The notes: generated by a model not told the origin, from the letters alone. Counted from the first letter of the stretch, positions 11,700-23,726 are shown. The stretch: 64,000 bases of DNA from Lumnitzera littorea (GCA_024138015.1 JAMXBB010000009.1:87686685-87750684); one strand, 5' to 3'. Numbers and translations: made by a program.

Positions 11700-12712
11700 C
11701 CTCAGTAGAAGGTTCCAAACTTATGGCTTGTCGAACAACTAGAGTAAACTTATCCAAATCCTCTACAAACACATCTTCCTCAATCATGTCAACATTAACA
11801 TCAACCTCATCTTCTACTTCTTTCTCTTCCTTAGGCTCCTCATCTGTACTATTCACTTCAATCTTCAATATGTCTCCTTTGATAATCATGGTCCTTCGAC
11901 TTGAACACTGAGCAACCATATGCCCAAACCCTTGACACTTAAAGCACTTAATCTAGCTCGTTTTCCTTCCAGATTCCTGTCCCTTCTCATATGTTCTCAT
12001 TAGCATGTTACCATCAAGTCAGCCCTTTAGTTCAACTTTGACATCTACCCTTCCGGTCGACTCAGTACTTGATTAAACTCAATAGCTTCCCTAAGTAAGT
12101 TGGCTTGACTAACTAGGTTGGCTTTTTAGGGGGTTAAGTCGTTATTCTACTCTTCCTCTATCTTTCCACTCGCTAGGCTATTCATATAGCCTCATCCATC
12201 GTAGTAAACTACTAAAGTTCTACAATATCTTGGATGCCATTTCTTAATCTAGTAAGAAATATAGATACTATTTGGGGCGATGGCTCATCTACTTCACATA
12301 AGATCATAAGCATTTGAAACTTATGAACATACTCATCAACAGTTCAGCCTCCTTGCCTTAGCTCTTGAAGTTGAGCAAAAGTGTCCTCTAAATAATTGTT
12401 TAGTACAAATCGTTTCTAAGGATTCTCTTCATCTCAGGCCAAGTATTAAACTCCCTAAATCCATCTCGTCTCCTCATAAGTTGAAAGTTCTTCCACCACA
12501 TCATGGCATATCCGAAAAACTCAATGCATCAATCCTCACCTTCTCTCAGTCCTTGTACCGGTAATAATAAAAAACACGCTTAACCTTCTCATCCTAATCC
12601 AAATAATCATCTACACGCTTAGAACCACTGAAGCTCGAAATCTAAAGCTTCACATGGTCGACAACTCGGGGTACTGTAGCTCACTCGTCTTCTTCATCAT
12701 CATCATCCATAT
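11700..12712 (-). pseudogene. Element B: gag, C-terminal part with intact zinc knuckle
   Basis: Minus-strand reading of 11946-11905 gives CFKCQGFGHMVAQC, a complete CCHC zinc knuckle, the RNA-binding motif of gag. It is followed by basic residues and the acidic segment DSTDEEPKEEKEVEDEVDV (within 11919-11692). Upstream lie pieces of the retrotransposon gag domain with stops. At 12713 the frame is cut by an LTR insertion and resumes at 15458. In A and C the knuckle has lost one or two ligands, so B is the best preserved of the three here. Confidence 0.75.
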
Positions 12713-15457
12713 TGTCACAACCTAAAGGGGAGTCGAGTTGTGGTAGTACCACCATGTAATACGTGAAGATTCGAGATTAAGCACCATCCTTGATCAAAGG
12801 CCTTCGGCATACTACATGAGGCATTTCACAACTACAACCTTCTCCTAGTAATTAGTATCAAGTAATGACAAAGCATGTAATTTAAAATTATGGCATTCAA
12901 CTAATACTAACACAACATAGATAAGAGGGAATAAAAAAAATTTTCCTTATGGCAGTCATACAATACTAGAGTACGTTAACTAGAGTAGTTTAGGCCACTT
13001 AACAATTAAAAATACTTAATAATTGGAATATTATAGAGAGTCCATAAGTAAATAAATGGTTTGCTCGAGCTCTTGACTTCTTCACATCCTATAACCCCAA
13101 AGCTGGTACAATTGACGTCAGGCATCCCAAAGCCCGACTCCAACCACAAGTCTTATTTCAACAACAAACTATAAGGGGGTAAGCTCAACTGCTTAGTGAG
13201 TAACCTTCCTACTTTATTAGCAAACAATATCAAACAAGTTATTAAACAAGCGTATGAATGCATAGTCAAACATATGCAATGCAACAATATATATAGTCGG
13301 CCGGTAACTGTATACAATATGGTTTTAACGCCCATCATTGCTTGGGTTAGGAAGTATTTTAGTACGTCAGGATCTAAGTATCCACATCTAATTCACAGTC
13401 TCTTGTCAACAATATCACCCTTAGCAGTAGACATAGCACAACCTCAAGCAAAAGGCGACATTCCCCGGAGCTGAGTAGTTCCGAAAGATCGAGGCAGGAA
13501 CATATCGTACGATATAAATTCAATATAAATGATACAATGTAGATCCAACTAAGCATGATCCCCCATTCTATCGTATGATGCTGATGCCCTTAATATCATG
13601 TTATAAGATGCAATGCATATCCGGTTTAATTAGGGGTCGAATATTTATTAAATCCGATTCATGACAACCAACCAATATATTCAAACACTCCGAAATCCTA
13701 AGTTCTAATGTAGCAAGCATATAAGGTTATATTAACTTAAGATATTTTACAAATAAGTCCAATCATAACAAGTACATGCAATATCCCATATGCCCCAATC
13801 ATGCAACAAAATTCAATTATTTGATATAATTAAATAGTTCGCTAACTACAAGCACAAACAAGCAAAGTAAGGACGGTATACTCTCGGCCATGATGCTCAA
13901 CAGTCCTAGTAATCCTCTACCGTATCCAAGTTAAACTCCTCGTCAATTAAGGTCTATGAGTATTCTATTCACATTAATTAACTAAGCTTACCACTCACTA
14001 TCCCGGAGTTAGTTGTTTAGGGTTTAGTTGAACTTTGATACTATAGAATACTCATCAATTATGGTGTTTCTACTTGAGTAACCTATGTTTCTACTAATCT
14101 AAAACCATAATTACTTCATAAAAGTGTGTGGAAATGTTGTGAGAGAACATATAAGGGGCGGCATGCATGGGAAATGGAGATTCTATCAACCTACTTGATG
14201 ATTTACTACTCAAACTAACACTACTCTACACTACTTAATCTATTTGTGTTATATCTTCTACCAAAAGTGCTTTTTCTTTTACTAAACTTTGTTTGCCCTT
14301 CTTGAAACACCTTAGAACTTCTAGGGATTTTCTGTAAAGTAAGTTTCAACGAAGAAAAACATTGGTTTCTAACATGATTCTACAAGAAAACTAAGGAAAA
14401 CCCAGCCTAAGTTCTTACCGAAGCAAGGAGTAGAAGGCCTTCTTTGAGATGGCTATGCCATGAGCTTGTAAGTGTGTATGAGGGTGTGTGTGTGTCAAAG
14501 GGTTAGGGTAGAGTGTGTGTGAGATGTGAGACTTGGTGGCGAGTGATTTGGAGTGGTGGTGGTGGTGGTGTAGGGTCCGACGATGTCATGTGTGTGTGTG
14601 GCCAAGAAGATGAATTAGAGAGGAATTTGGGGTTGATGTTTGAGTGAGTGTTTGAGAGGATTTGAGAGTGTTTAGGGTTTGAGAAAACAAGATGAGGGAG
14701 TGTAGTAGGATAGCCAATCGTGAGGAATGGGGGAGAGTGGGGGGACAAACTTTGGTTGTTTAGGGAAATCGAGGACAAAACTTAAAATGGGAACCATGTA
14801 CGATTATGCTTTTTGCCAAATTGGGTAAGATCTTATCCCCTTAGGGAACAAGATATTTTAAGGCGATTAATGGTTTGCCTTTTGGTCCTTAATCATGTTT
14901 AACTTGTAGCTAATTAAGATGTAATGGGGTTGGTTATAGATTAGGGTTTGATTAGGTAATTGATGGTAGTTAAGCATGATTAGGCTAGTGCACTTAAGGT
15001 ACGTTTAGGGTTTTGTTGAACTTTGATACTATACTTTAGCTAATCTAAATGCCTTACACGTGTACTTAAGGTTTCCTTAAGGTTTGATGTTCATTTATAG
15101 TGATTTGATCTACATACAAGCTTGAAAGTTAGGGTCTCAATCATTTAGTGCTATCAATCACTTGTACTGATCAATTCAACCTTACTATTAGTGTTTGTTT
15201 GGGGTATTAAGATATTTGATCACTTAATTAAGTTTAGATGATCATTTTAGGGTTTCACTATCGTTCTAGGGTTTTTCAAGCATTCGGGTTCTTACTCGTT
15301 CAGTTAGGTTTCAATGGTTTACTTCAATTAGGGTTTTTGGTTAGATACTTAAGGTTAGACTCCTTTACCTAGGTTTTATTATTACGTTTGGGTGGTTCCA
15401 AGGACTATTTCATCTGATTTCACTTTTAGGTTATCAAAATTTTATAGGGCTTATACA
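12713..15457 (-). repeat. Chromovirus (Tekay/Del-like) solo LTR inside element B gag
   Basis: 2745 bp interrupting the gag frame. On the minus strand it starts TGTATAAGCCC and ends GGTTGTGACA, the TG...CA termini and TGACA ending common in plant Tekay/Del LTRs. Internal blocks typical of that class occur on the minus strand near 13210-13170 (ACTCACTAAGCAGTTGAGC, then TTACCCCC) and near 14435-14400. No internal region or pol is present. Flanks are catat (left) and tatta (right), so no clean target duplication can be claimed. The class assignment is inference from motifs. Confidence 0.65.
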
Positions 15458-15746
15458 TATTACCCAAATCAATCATTTGTCGTACTTGTCCTCCTACTTT
15501 TCCACCTCGAACTTATCGAATTAGGTTCTATCCTCTAGCAGGTCGACAAACTTGTGGAGTATTCTACACGGCTTCAACTTGTCGATAAGCCATTACATGG
15601 ACAACTCTTGTCAAATCAGCTATGAGGTTAGCTACCTCATCAAGTCTTTCATCTATACTCCTAGGGGTACCTTGAGGATGTCATCCATGGTAGAAAACAC
15701 CATTATTTTCATCCCCAATTCCAACATTAACACCTAGGTCCATCAT
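15458..15746 (-). pseudogene. Element B: gag N-terminus
   Basis: Starts at tandem ATG codons on the minus strand at 15746 (MMDLGVNVGIGDENN), the position equivalent to the gag starts of A and C. It carries a TGA after about 20 codons and continues as SIDERLDEVANLIADLTR before being cut by the LTR at 15457. Confidence 0.7.
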
Positions 15747-16070
15747 TTTCTTTGATAAACTCAATGACAAACTTAGATTCTAAGAAACAACAAATATAGT
15801 TCTTTACGCCAAATAACTCAAACACACACTTTTCCTCACAAATGTTCAACTAATTTGTGAACACCACAACTCCTCCAAAAAACAATAAACCCAACTGAAA
15901 CTTGCTTTATTTTCGGGTTCGAAACAGGGCAAAACAAAGTATATGCGAAAGCAACTACTGCACTCTTTAACTTATGTGAACACTTCAGTAAATCTTTACA
16001 TAACCTCAACACACTACCACAGCAAACACTACTTCACAAAAACTTAAATACAACTTACCCAAACAAAACC
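15747..16070 (-). other. Element B: untranslated leader
   Basis: Non-coding leader between primer site and gag ATG, similar to 2475-2802 of element A. No gene. Confidence 0.6.
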
Positions 16071-16087
16071 TCCACTCTGATACTAAG
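16071..16087 (-). other. Element B: primer-binding site
   Basis: Minus strand CTTAGTATCAGAGTGGA matches the tRNA-iMet primer site TGGTATCAGAGC with one or two changes. It lies directly inside the LTR end at 16089. Confidence 0.75.
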
Positions 16088-16088
16088 A

Positions 16089-16315
16089 TGGTACAAACCC
16101 AAGGCTATGGATTGATAAGACCAATCGCAAGAGTAGGTTAAAGCTTGTAGAAAGCTCGAAAAGGTGATGGAAATGCGCAGAAACAACAGGAAAAGTAAAA
16201 CAAGCAATCCTACAGATAGCTCTAAGGATATAACCCACCAGGGAACTTTCAAGGACTCACGGCATAACTCGATATGACATACAAGATGGCCTAGTGAGGG
16301 TACTCACCACCTAAA
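16089..16315 (-). repeat. Element B: 5' LTR, inner piece
   Basis: Starts tggtacaaaccc, aligning base for base with 5124 onward. It breaks off at ctaaa (16311-16315), the left target duplication of element C. The rest of this LTR is at 23018-23726. Confidence 0.8.
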
Positions 16316-17267
16316 TGATAGGGATCATGGAATAATTGCCCGTTTCTAAGCTCAAGGACTTGCTCATGTGGTTTGTTGAATTGTCTGAAGAGAGGTGACC
16401 TTAGAAGAGCAATACAACCCCCAATCCGACCTACCAAGTGACTTTGCTCTCCACCTCATCTAAGAAGCTGTCGAGGTGACCGAGCTGCATACCAAGTTGA
16501 CCTCTCCACAACACATCTGTCCAAGGCTAAGTATTGAATCGGTATACTGTCGACTTGATACAAGCCGAAGCCGAGCTGACACCTATCTGGAGCTAACCAC
16601 CTAAGGCTGACCCAACAATGAGCGACCTTTTGAACCAACCCTTTCCTAGCCCCTAACATCCAAGCTACTAAGCTGTCGAACTACCAACCCTAACATAATC
16701 TATTCAGGACTTACTCTGCTCAGCCAATAGTGTCATTGGGACTACAAAATAGACAATTGACATGCACCCTAATTTTCCTGACATTTGTACTATTCTTTTC
16801 TGTCACCGAATATTCTTTATGATTATTTACAACATTGCCCTTACAAATTATTCATTTTCCTTTACTAGTAGGAATCCTTTTTGTAATTTACACTAACCTA
16901 AGACTTACCTTAATTAGGTCATATAAATACTCATGTATTGTAATAGCCGTAACAGTAAATACAATTAACATTTAGACATTTTTCTTCTTGCGTAAGCTAA
17001 GTGTATCTTGCTTACTCTCAACCACTTTTATCTAGACCATTGAGCATGGACTAGTGGCGAATGACCTCCAACCACACTTATGTGTCATATCAAAGGCGAC
17101 TTAAGCTTGTGTAAGACGTTAGTGCATCATTTCCACCATCAATGCATAAGGACCCATGCACAACCTTCGACTATCATTTATCCTTAGGATCGTCTTGAGG
17201 TTCGGACCCATCCCCTTAGTTTATGCGATACCGAACATCATGTGTTCATCCATGCCAGACCGTATTA
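16316..17267 (+). repeat. Element C: 5' LTR
   Basis: Begins TGATAGGGATCATGG and ends cgtatta (decayed from the TATCA seen at 23017). Shares long blocks with 22105-23017, such as gaggacttgctcat, tttgctctccacctcat and tagtaggaatcctttttgta. A possible TATA (catataaatactc, near 16920) precedes a pyrimidine-rich leader. Confidence 0.88.
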
Positions 17268-17270
17268 TCC

Positions 17271-17283
17271 TGGTATCAAAGCC
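17271..17283 (+). other. Element C: primer-binding site
   Basis: tggtatcaaagcc, three bases after the LTR end. It is one base away from the tRNA-iMet site at position 9. Confidence 0.8.
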
Positions 17284-17578
17284 TAGCTACGTTCAAAGCT
17301 AGTTCTATTACTTTGTTCTCTTTGTGATTTGCCACTAGTTTCGCGAATGTTAGAAGTTCTATTATTATCATAGGAGTTTGGTAGGTGAATAGTATTACAG
17401 AAATTTCATGCTCCACTTTCCCCTGTTTCTTGTACGCAAAACAGAGTATAATTATCTACTTGTTTATCATGTATAGTTAACATAGCGGTAGGAGTATTAG
17501 GTATTGTTCTACCGTTGTTATTTGTAGAGAGAACATTAAGTGGTATTTTTAAATGTCAATCTCGTGAGATAGTTGATA

Positions 17579-18722
17579 ATGTCTAATTCAAGTATTTAAG
17601 GAACTCTGGATGATCAGGAGAGTGGCACTTAAAATGGCCAAGGTCAATAGGGAAGTTCCATACCCCAATCAATAGGTGACCAACTGCATAGACTCACTAA
17701 CCTAGTAGCCAATCTGGTGATTGTCATAAATAAAGATAGGCAATAAGCCAAAGAAGGCCCATACAAAGGACAAACCAAGGAACAACCTAAGAGAGGCACT
17801 GGTCAGTATGGCTAAGCTATACCCCAGTTTGACTACCCCGACCTAGAGGAGTAGATAGAGTTGCTAAGCATAGGCTAGCACTCGATGAAATTGAAGAAGT
17901 AAAAGAGGAAGAAGGAGATGAAGCAGAGTACTATGAGCTAGAAGAGAGGAATGTCCAAGCTACGAGAGTAGAGGGGTTGAGGATGCATATCCCAAGTTTT
18001 TCTAAAAGTAGTGATGCAAAGAATTACTTGGATTGGGTAGATAAAATTGAAAAATATTTTGAATGCCATGAGTTGCTTAAGAATGCAAAGGTTAAACTTG
18101 TTATGCTAGAGTTTACTGGTTATGCCGCCCTATGATGGAAGAACATGCAAGCCACACATAGAAGTGAAGGAGAACGTAAAGTTAAGAGTTGAGATGAGAT
18201 GAAGAGAACCATGAGGAGAAGGTTTGTTCCGAGCTACTATTTGCAAGATACTTTCAAAAGGTTACAGGAGTTGAGATAAGGAGGATCGAGTGTTGATACA
18301 CATGTAAAGGAATTCTATATGTTGATGATCCAATGTGAAGTTGTTGAGCCTAAATACTAAACTGTGTCTCGATTCATTAGTAGGTTGAAATATAAGATTG
18401 GAGATATTCTATAAACCATGGACATTAGATCATTTAATAAAGATATCTGAGTTGTCCAAAGAATTGAAAGGTTCCAATCAGGGAGATTCCGAGCTCCTGT
18501 CAATCAGCCTACCCATAACTAATCCATTCCGAGTAGACCTGTGCGATCAGAACCAAGTAAGGTTGCTAAGACCTAACTTACTCAAACTACCAGAATGGAG
18601 GAGAAGGAGATCCTAAGGAAGTTTGAGAAAAGACAGAGCTCAGGAAGAAAGACAAGTGAGATTAAGTGCTTCAAATATCAAGAATTTGGACATACAGCTA
18701 CTTAATGTCCTAAAAAAAGAAC
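17579..18722 (+). pseudogene. Element C: gag
   Basis: ATG at 17579, chosen by alignment with A and B starts. The retrotransposon gag domain is recognisable around 17990-18400: FSKSSDAKNYLDWVDKIEKY, then MKRTMRRRFVPSYYLQDTF, RLQELR, and VKEFYMLMIQCEVVEP. In-frame stops occur where Trp or Gln is expected, for example tga before WKNMQ and taa after LQELR. The zinc knuckle at 18667-18708 reads CFKYQEFGHTAT-stop-C: the second Cys has become Tyr. Nucleocapsid function is lost. Confidence 0.8.
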
Positions 18723-18868
18723 CGTGGTGATTCGAGGCGAAGTGCCGACCATTAAGATAGACAACACTGATGAGGAAGTAGAAGACCCGAAAGAAGCCGA
18801 ACAAACTAAACTGTCAGAAGAGGAGAAATTATTTACAGTAAGGAGAGTAATTTTATGCCTGCTACCTA

Positions 18869-19204
18869 GTGTTGAGGAGAGAAATGAGTATGAGTCTTAT
18901 GCCCAAGGATGAACAAAGAGAGAATCTATTCCACATTGGATGCAAGGTAAATGGGTTGTTATGTGCCTTGATTATTGATAATAGGAGCTGCACCAATGCC
19001 ACCTCTACTTTTATGGTCCACCAATTAAAGTTACCGACCAAGCCCTATCCCAAACCTTATAAACTGCACTGGCTCAGTGATAAGGGAACCCTACAAGTAA
19101 ACAAACAAGTATCAATGCCGATCACTATTGGAAACTATCAAGATGAAGTGTTCTGCGATATGTTGCCCATAAATGCATCTACTATTATGCTTAGACAACC
19201 ATAG
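18869..19204 (+). pseudogene. Element C: aspartic protease
   Basis: Open for 111 codons. It matches element A protease closely (CKVNGLLCALII, SCTNATS, KPYKLHWLSDKGTLQV, GNYQDEVFCDMLPI). The catalytic DSG reads DNR, so the enzyme could not process gag-pol. Confidence 0.8.
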
Positions 19205-19439
19205 ATGTTTGACTAAACCGTAATGTACAATAGAAGGAAGGATACATGTTCCTTAGAGCACAAAGGCAGGAAGGTGAAGTTAAGCCCTATGACTGCTGAG
19301 CAAGTTAAAATCATGTAAGCCCAATTAAGCCAATCCTAAAGAAAGAAGCTTTAATAATGACTCAACCTGAGATGAAGAAGAGATAAAGCTTGAAGAGCCA
19401 ACCTATCTGCTAATCAAAAGGTTACTGGAGATGAGGAGA

Positions 19440-20230
19440 TATATAGAGGGGATGCTGCCTGCTGAAGTAAAAACCTTGTTAGATGAATTTGCCAAGTTGT
19501 TCCTAGGTGAGCTACCAGAAGGCTTACCTCCCATCTAAGGCATTGAACATGCAATTGACTTGCAACTAGGAGTTACACTGCTGAACAAGCCTACTTATAA
19601 GCTAAACCTTGAACAAGTTACCAAATTACAAAGATAGGTAGATGACTTGATGAAGAAAAGGTATGTACAAGAATCCCTTAACCCCTATACCATACCAGCA
19701 CTATTGGTACCAAAGAAAGATGGGTTATGAAGGATGTGTGTGGATAGCTAAGCAATCATTCTCATTACCATCAAATATAAGTATCCCATACCAAGGCTTG
19801 ATGATATACTGGATGAGTAGAATGGAGCTAGATTACTCTCCAAGATTGACCTTAGATCTGGATACCATTAGATCTAAATGTAAGAAAGCGATGAGTGGAA
19901 GACCGCATTTAAGACCCACTATGGATTGTATGAATGGCTCGTGATGCCATTTGGACTATTGAACCCACTAAGCACATTTATGTAACCAATGAATCATGTA
20001 CTCTAAGAACTAATAGGAAAATTTGTGTTGGGTCTATTTTGACAACATCCTAGTGTATAACCCTGATTTGGAGACTCACCAAGAGCATCTCTAAGCAGTC
20101 TTTACAAAACTCCAAGCTAAAAGACTATGCCAATCTGAAGAAGTATGACTTTTGCCAACCTAAAGTAATCTTCTTAGAGTTTATTGTAAGTGGTGGTAGA
20201 ATACAAGTCGATGATGAAAAGATAAGGGCA
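19440..20230 (+). pseudogene. Element C: reverse transcriptase
   Basis: Recognisable blocks include LPPI, GVTLLNKPTYKL, PALLVPKKDG, IKYKYPIPRLDDMLDE-like residues, KIDLRSGYH-like residues, DEWKTAFKTHYGLYEWLVMP (around 19880-19950) and YFDNILVYNPDLETHQEHL near 20033. The frame changes several times and many stops are present. The active site is YFDN where YFDD is expected: the second catalytic Asp is Asn. Confidence 0.78.
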
Positions 20231-20399
20231 ATCACCAAATGGCCAGTGCAACCACTTTAGCTAGCGTGAGAAGCTTCCATAGCTTGGCATCATTCTATTA
20301 TAGATTTATAAGAAATTTCAGTACGATCGTAACCCCATTCACTAAACTATCAAAGAAGAATGTTGAGTTCAGATGAGGAGAGAAGGAGCAGAGAAGTTT

Positions 20400-20860
20400 T
20401 AAAGAGGTGAAGGAGAAGTTGACTACAACAGATCTTAGCTCCACCAAGCTTTGATAAAGTATTCGAAATAGAGTGTGATACCTTCAAACTAAGCATAGGT
20501 ACTGTGTTGATGCTAAAAGGCTGGCCTATTACTTACTTCAATGAGAAGCATAGAGGAGATATACTCAATTATTATATCTATAATGAGGAGTTTTACTCCT
20601 TGATCCAAGCCCTGATTGTATGGTAGCACTACTCGCTACCTAAAGAGTTTGTGATCTACACTGATCATAAATCTTTGAGATATCTAAAAAGCCAACCCAA
20701 GTTTTCTCAAAGATAAGCCAAATGGGTTGAGTTCATGGAGGGATTTTCATATGTTGTGAAGTACAAGAATAGAACAAACAATGTAATGGCTAACGCCTTA
20801 TCAAGACAACATTCCCTCTTAACTGAACTACAAACTAAGTTGCTTGGATTTTCAATAATA
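20400..20860 (+). pseudogene. Element C: RNase H
   Basis: Blocks are FEIECDTFKLSIGTVLM, PITYFNEKHRGD, YNEEFYSLIQAL, HYSLPKEFVIYTDHKSLRYL, AKWVEFMEGFSYVVKYK and NVMANALSRQ. The last reads ANALSR where ADALSR is expected, so the final catalytic Asp is Asn. Three other acidic positions (ECD, NEE, TDH) are visible. Confidence 0.78.
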
Positions 20861-20979
20861 CAAGACTTATATGTTGAGGATCCACATTTTGGTCCTATTT
20901 GTGCCAGGTGTGAGGAAGGTCGAGTACTAGATAACTATCACAAGGAAGGCGGATACTTGTTCAAGAAGAGGAGACTATG

Positions 20980-22144
20980 TATCCCAACGTGTTCCATAAA
21001 AGAGCAATTAATGTGCGAGGCGCATGAAGGAGGATTGTCTGGACAGTTTGGCCAACATCAAACTCATAAGATATTATGCTCAAGATTCTTTTGGCCAAAA
21101 ATGAAGAAGGATATCCAATCTATGTTGGAAAGGTATACTACTTACAGAAAAGCGAAGAGTTGAGCCACACAAGGACATTATTTACCTTCGTCCATCGTAA
21201 CCAAACCATGGTCCGAGCTAAGTATGGACTATATGTTAAGGTTGTCAAAGACGTCATGAGGGAAGGACTCCATCGTGGTGGTCATGGATCATTTTAGTAA
21301 GATGGCACACTTCGTGCCTTACTCTAAAACTAATGACGCTTCAGCTATCTCTTTTCTTTTCTTATAGGAAATAGTCAAACTTCATGGAGTACCTAGAACC
21401 ATTGTTTTAGACCAAGAATTAAAGTTCATAAGCCACTTTTGGAGAATGTTATGGAGACAAATGGAAACCAAGCTATTGTACAACACATCCTGTCATCCAC
21501 AAATGGACAGATAGACTAGGGTTATCAATAGGACAGTGGGAACTTTACTCTGGGTTACCATTGGTCAGAACATGGTTGATTAGGATCTGTGCATGTCGAT
21601 CATAGAGTTTACCTATAACAAGATCACCTACAGTGTAACAAACATGTCACCATTTGAGGTGGCCTATGGGTTCAACCCTAAGCTCCCAATGGACCAAACA
21701 CCCCTTTTAAGTCCAAATGATGACCAGCCAACTACAGAAAAAGTCGAAGCCATCAGAGCCATACACCAGAAGGTAGTAAAACAATTAAGTCAAGCTACTA
21801 CCAAGCTCAAGAGACAAGGCTGAGGATGGATAAATAAAGAATTTCAGCTAGGCAATTTGGTCTGGATCTACCTCAATAAGGAACAATTTCTATACTTAAG
21901 GAAGAGTAAGTTATCTCTCAAGGCAAATGGACAATTCAAAGTACTTAAACAAATCAATCCTAATGCCTACAAAATTGAACTACTAGAAGAGTATGGGGTC
22001 TTGAACTCTTTCAACGTTGCTAACCTCCACTCACATAATCCTGAAGATAAGCAACATGGAGCTAAACCAAATTTGATCTCAAATCTCAAACAACCTATAG
22101 TGGATTATAAGGATCACGGACTAATCACACATCCCCAAACTTGA
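20980..22144 (+). pseudogene. Element C: integrase, running into the 3' LTR
   Basis: Zinc-binding region near 21020-21160: HEGGLSGQFGQHQTHKILCS keeps its His residues, but the CxxC pair reads YTTY (both Cys to Tyr). The core has LSMDYMLRL (first Asp), VLDQELKFISHFW (second Asp), and HPQMDR-stop-TRVINRTVGTL, where the catalytic Glu is Arg. The C-terminal block VWIYLNKEQFLYLRKSKL, then GQFKVLKQINPNAYKIELL and FNVANLHSH, marks a chromovirus integrase. The frame ends at 22144, about 40 bp past the start of the 3' LTR (22105). Confidence 0.82.
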
Positions 22145-23017
22145 GGACTTGCTCATATGGTTTGCCAAGCTCTTCAAGTAGAGTTGAACTCAAAAGAGTG
22201 ATGCATTCCCCAGTCTAATCTACCGAGTTACTTTGCTCTCCACCTCATTTAAGAAGCTACCGAGGTAATCGAACAATGTACCGAGTTGACCTCTCCACAA
22301 CACATCTATCCAAAGCCAAGTATCAAATCAATATACTGTCAACTTGATACATGCCGAAGCTGAGCTAACACCTATCCGGAGCCGACCACCTAAAGCCAAC
22401 CTGACAATGACCCACCTTCTAAACAACCCTTTCCCAGACTCAAACATCTAAGCTACTGAGCTGTCAAACTACCAACCCTAACCTGATCTACTCAAGACAT
22501 ACTCTACTCGGCCAGTAGTATTATTAGGACCACATAATGGATAGCTGATACGCGCCCTGATCTTCCTAACATCCTTACTATCCTTTTTAGTCACCAAATA
22601 TTCTTTATGATTGTTTACAACATTACCCTTATAAATTATTCCTTTTCCTTTACTAGTAGGAATCCTTTTTGTAATTTACACTAACCTAAAACTTACCCTA
22701 ATTAGGTCATATGAATACTCGTGTATTATAATAGGCACAATAGTAAATAAAATTAATATTCACACATTTTTCTTCTAACATGAGCTAAGTGAATCTTACT
22801 TACTCTCGACTATTCTTATCTAGCCCATTAAGCATGAACTAATAATGAATGACCTTATATCAAGTGCGACTTGAGCTCGTATAAGGCGTTGGTGCGTGAA
22901 AACCCCTGCTCAACCTTTGATTACCATTTATCCTTTGAATGGTCTCGAGGTTCGAACCCATCCCCTTAGTTCGTGCGATACTAAACATCGTGTGTTCATC
23001 CATGTCAAACCGTATCA
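22105..23017 (+). repeat. Element C: 3' LTR
   Basis: 913 bp. Begins ttataaggatcacgg (aligned to TGATAGGGATCATGG) and ends cgtatca, giving the TG...CA terminus lost in the 5' copy. Followed by ctagt. Confidence 0.85.
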
Positions 23018-23726
23018 CTAGTCTTGCTTGAAGGTTAGAATAAGAGTGAAATAAGCAAACAAGCTGTAAGCAATGTTTACGGAAAAGGAGTATATTTAGT
23101 ATATTGATGATAATAATAATGTGCAGTTGCCTATACAGTGGGTATTTATACTCAAAAAATTAGGGCAACCTATCTAAAATGGAAAAAACTAAAAGAGTAA
23201 TACCTTAAAGAAGTCATGTATAAGGAATGATAAATGGTACAATTGAAAATACAACAAAGATAGGTATCTTATACGAAGGATTCTATCATGTGCTTGCTTG
23301 GACACATGGTTGCTAATGGATGAATGACTTTCTAGTAGAAAAGACAAACTATACATTCAGGTAGGTGATTGCCGAGCAGGGGTAGTAGGTCAGTCGTACC
23401 AAGCTGAGCAAATAATTCCTCCGAAGTGAATTCACCCCAAACATATTCAGTATGGCTCAAATTCAAGTCGACCAAACTGATAGTCAAATGAGCCGAGTTG
23501 ATGTTTAAGTGTAGTTCAAGTCGACAACTGGAGACAAATGATGAGTGCGAGTAGATTCGGCTTGACTAAGGCATCAGCAGGTTATAGTAGCTCAGACTCC
23601 TCGGTGATAGGCTGTAGCAAAAGAATTTGCCCATTCATACTTTCTAGCCCTCAAGCTCAGGCTTAAGCTCAGGCTCAGGCTCAGGTTCAGGCTCTAGTTA
23701 AGGGTTCAGTAGTCTAATTCCTATCC
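23018..23726 (-). repeat. Element B: 5' LTR, outer piece
   Basis: Continues the LTR broken at 16315: cttgcttgaaggttag matches 5334 onward, and gtgggtatttatactc matches 5450. The outer end taattcctatcc matches 6001-6012. An expanded ctcaggctcaggctcagg repeat occurs at about 23655-23690 and is absent from the 3' LTR. Right flank agctcga. Confidence 0.82.

Larger units (their letters stand above)
16316..23017 (+). mobile_element. Element C: Ty3/gypsy retrotransposon, complete but decayed
   Basis: 6702 bp, plus strand, with LTRs 16316-17267 (952 bp) and 22105-23017 (913 bp), PBS at 17271, and gag, protease, RT, RNase H and integrase in order. It sits inside the 5' LTR of element B, flanked by ctaaa (16311-16315) and ctagt (23018-23022). 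Comparison with intact B-type LTRs at 3036 and 5326 fits a 5-bp target duplication of ctagt with two later changes on the left. All frames contain stops. It is younger than B by position. Confidence 0.88.
5124..23726 (-). mobile_element. Element B: Ty3/gypsy retrotransposon, opened by three later insertions
   Basis: Minus-strand gypsy element bounded by LTRs at 5124-6012 (3' LTR) and 16089-16315 plus 23018-23726 (5' LTR, split). Domain order read leftward is PBS, gag, protease, RT, RNase H, integrase, PPT, LTR. Three insertions interrupt it: 8881-11447, 12713-15457 and 16316-23017. Subtracting them from 18603 bp leaves about 6.6 kb, matching element C (6.7 kb). The flanks carry agctcga on both sides (5114-5120 and 23727-23733), a plausible target duplication. 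All reading frames carry stops; it is a dead element. Confidence 0.85.

Noticed and set aside
14503..14778. A 91-codon Ser/Pro-rich open frame on the minus strand
   Set aside because: Located inside the chromovirus-type LTR at 12713-15457 in a simple-repeat-rich part; no domain recognised.
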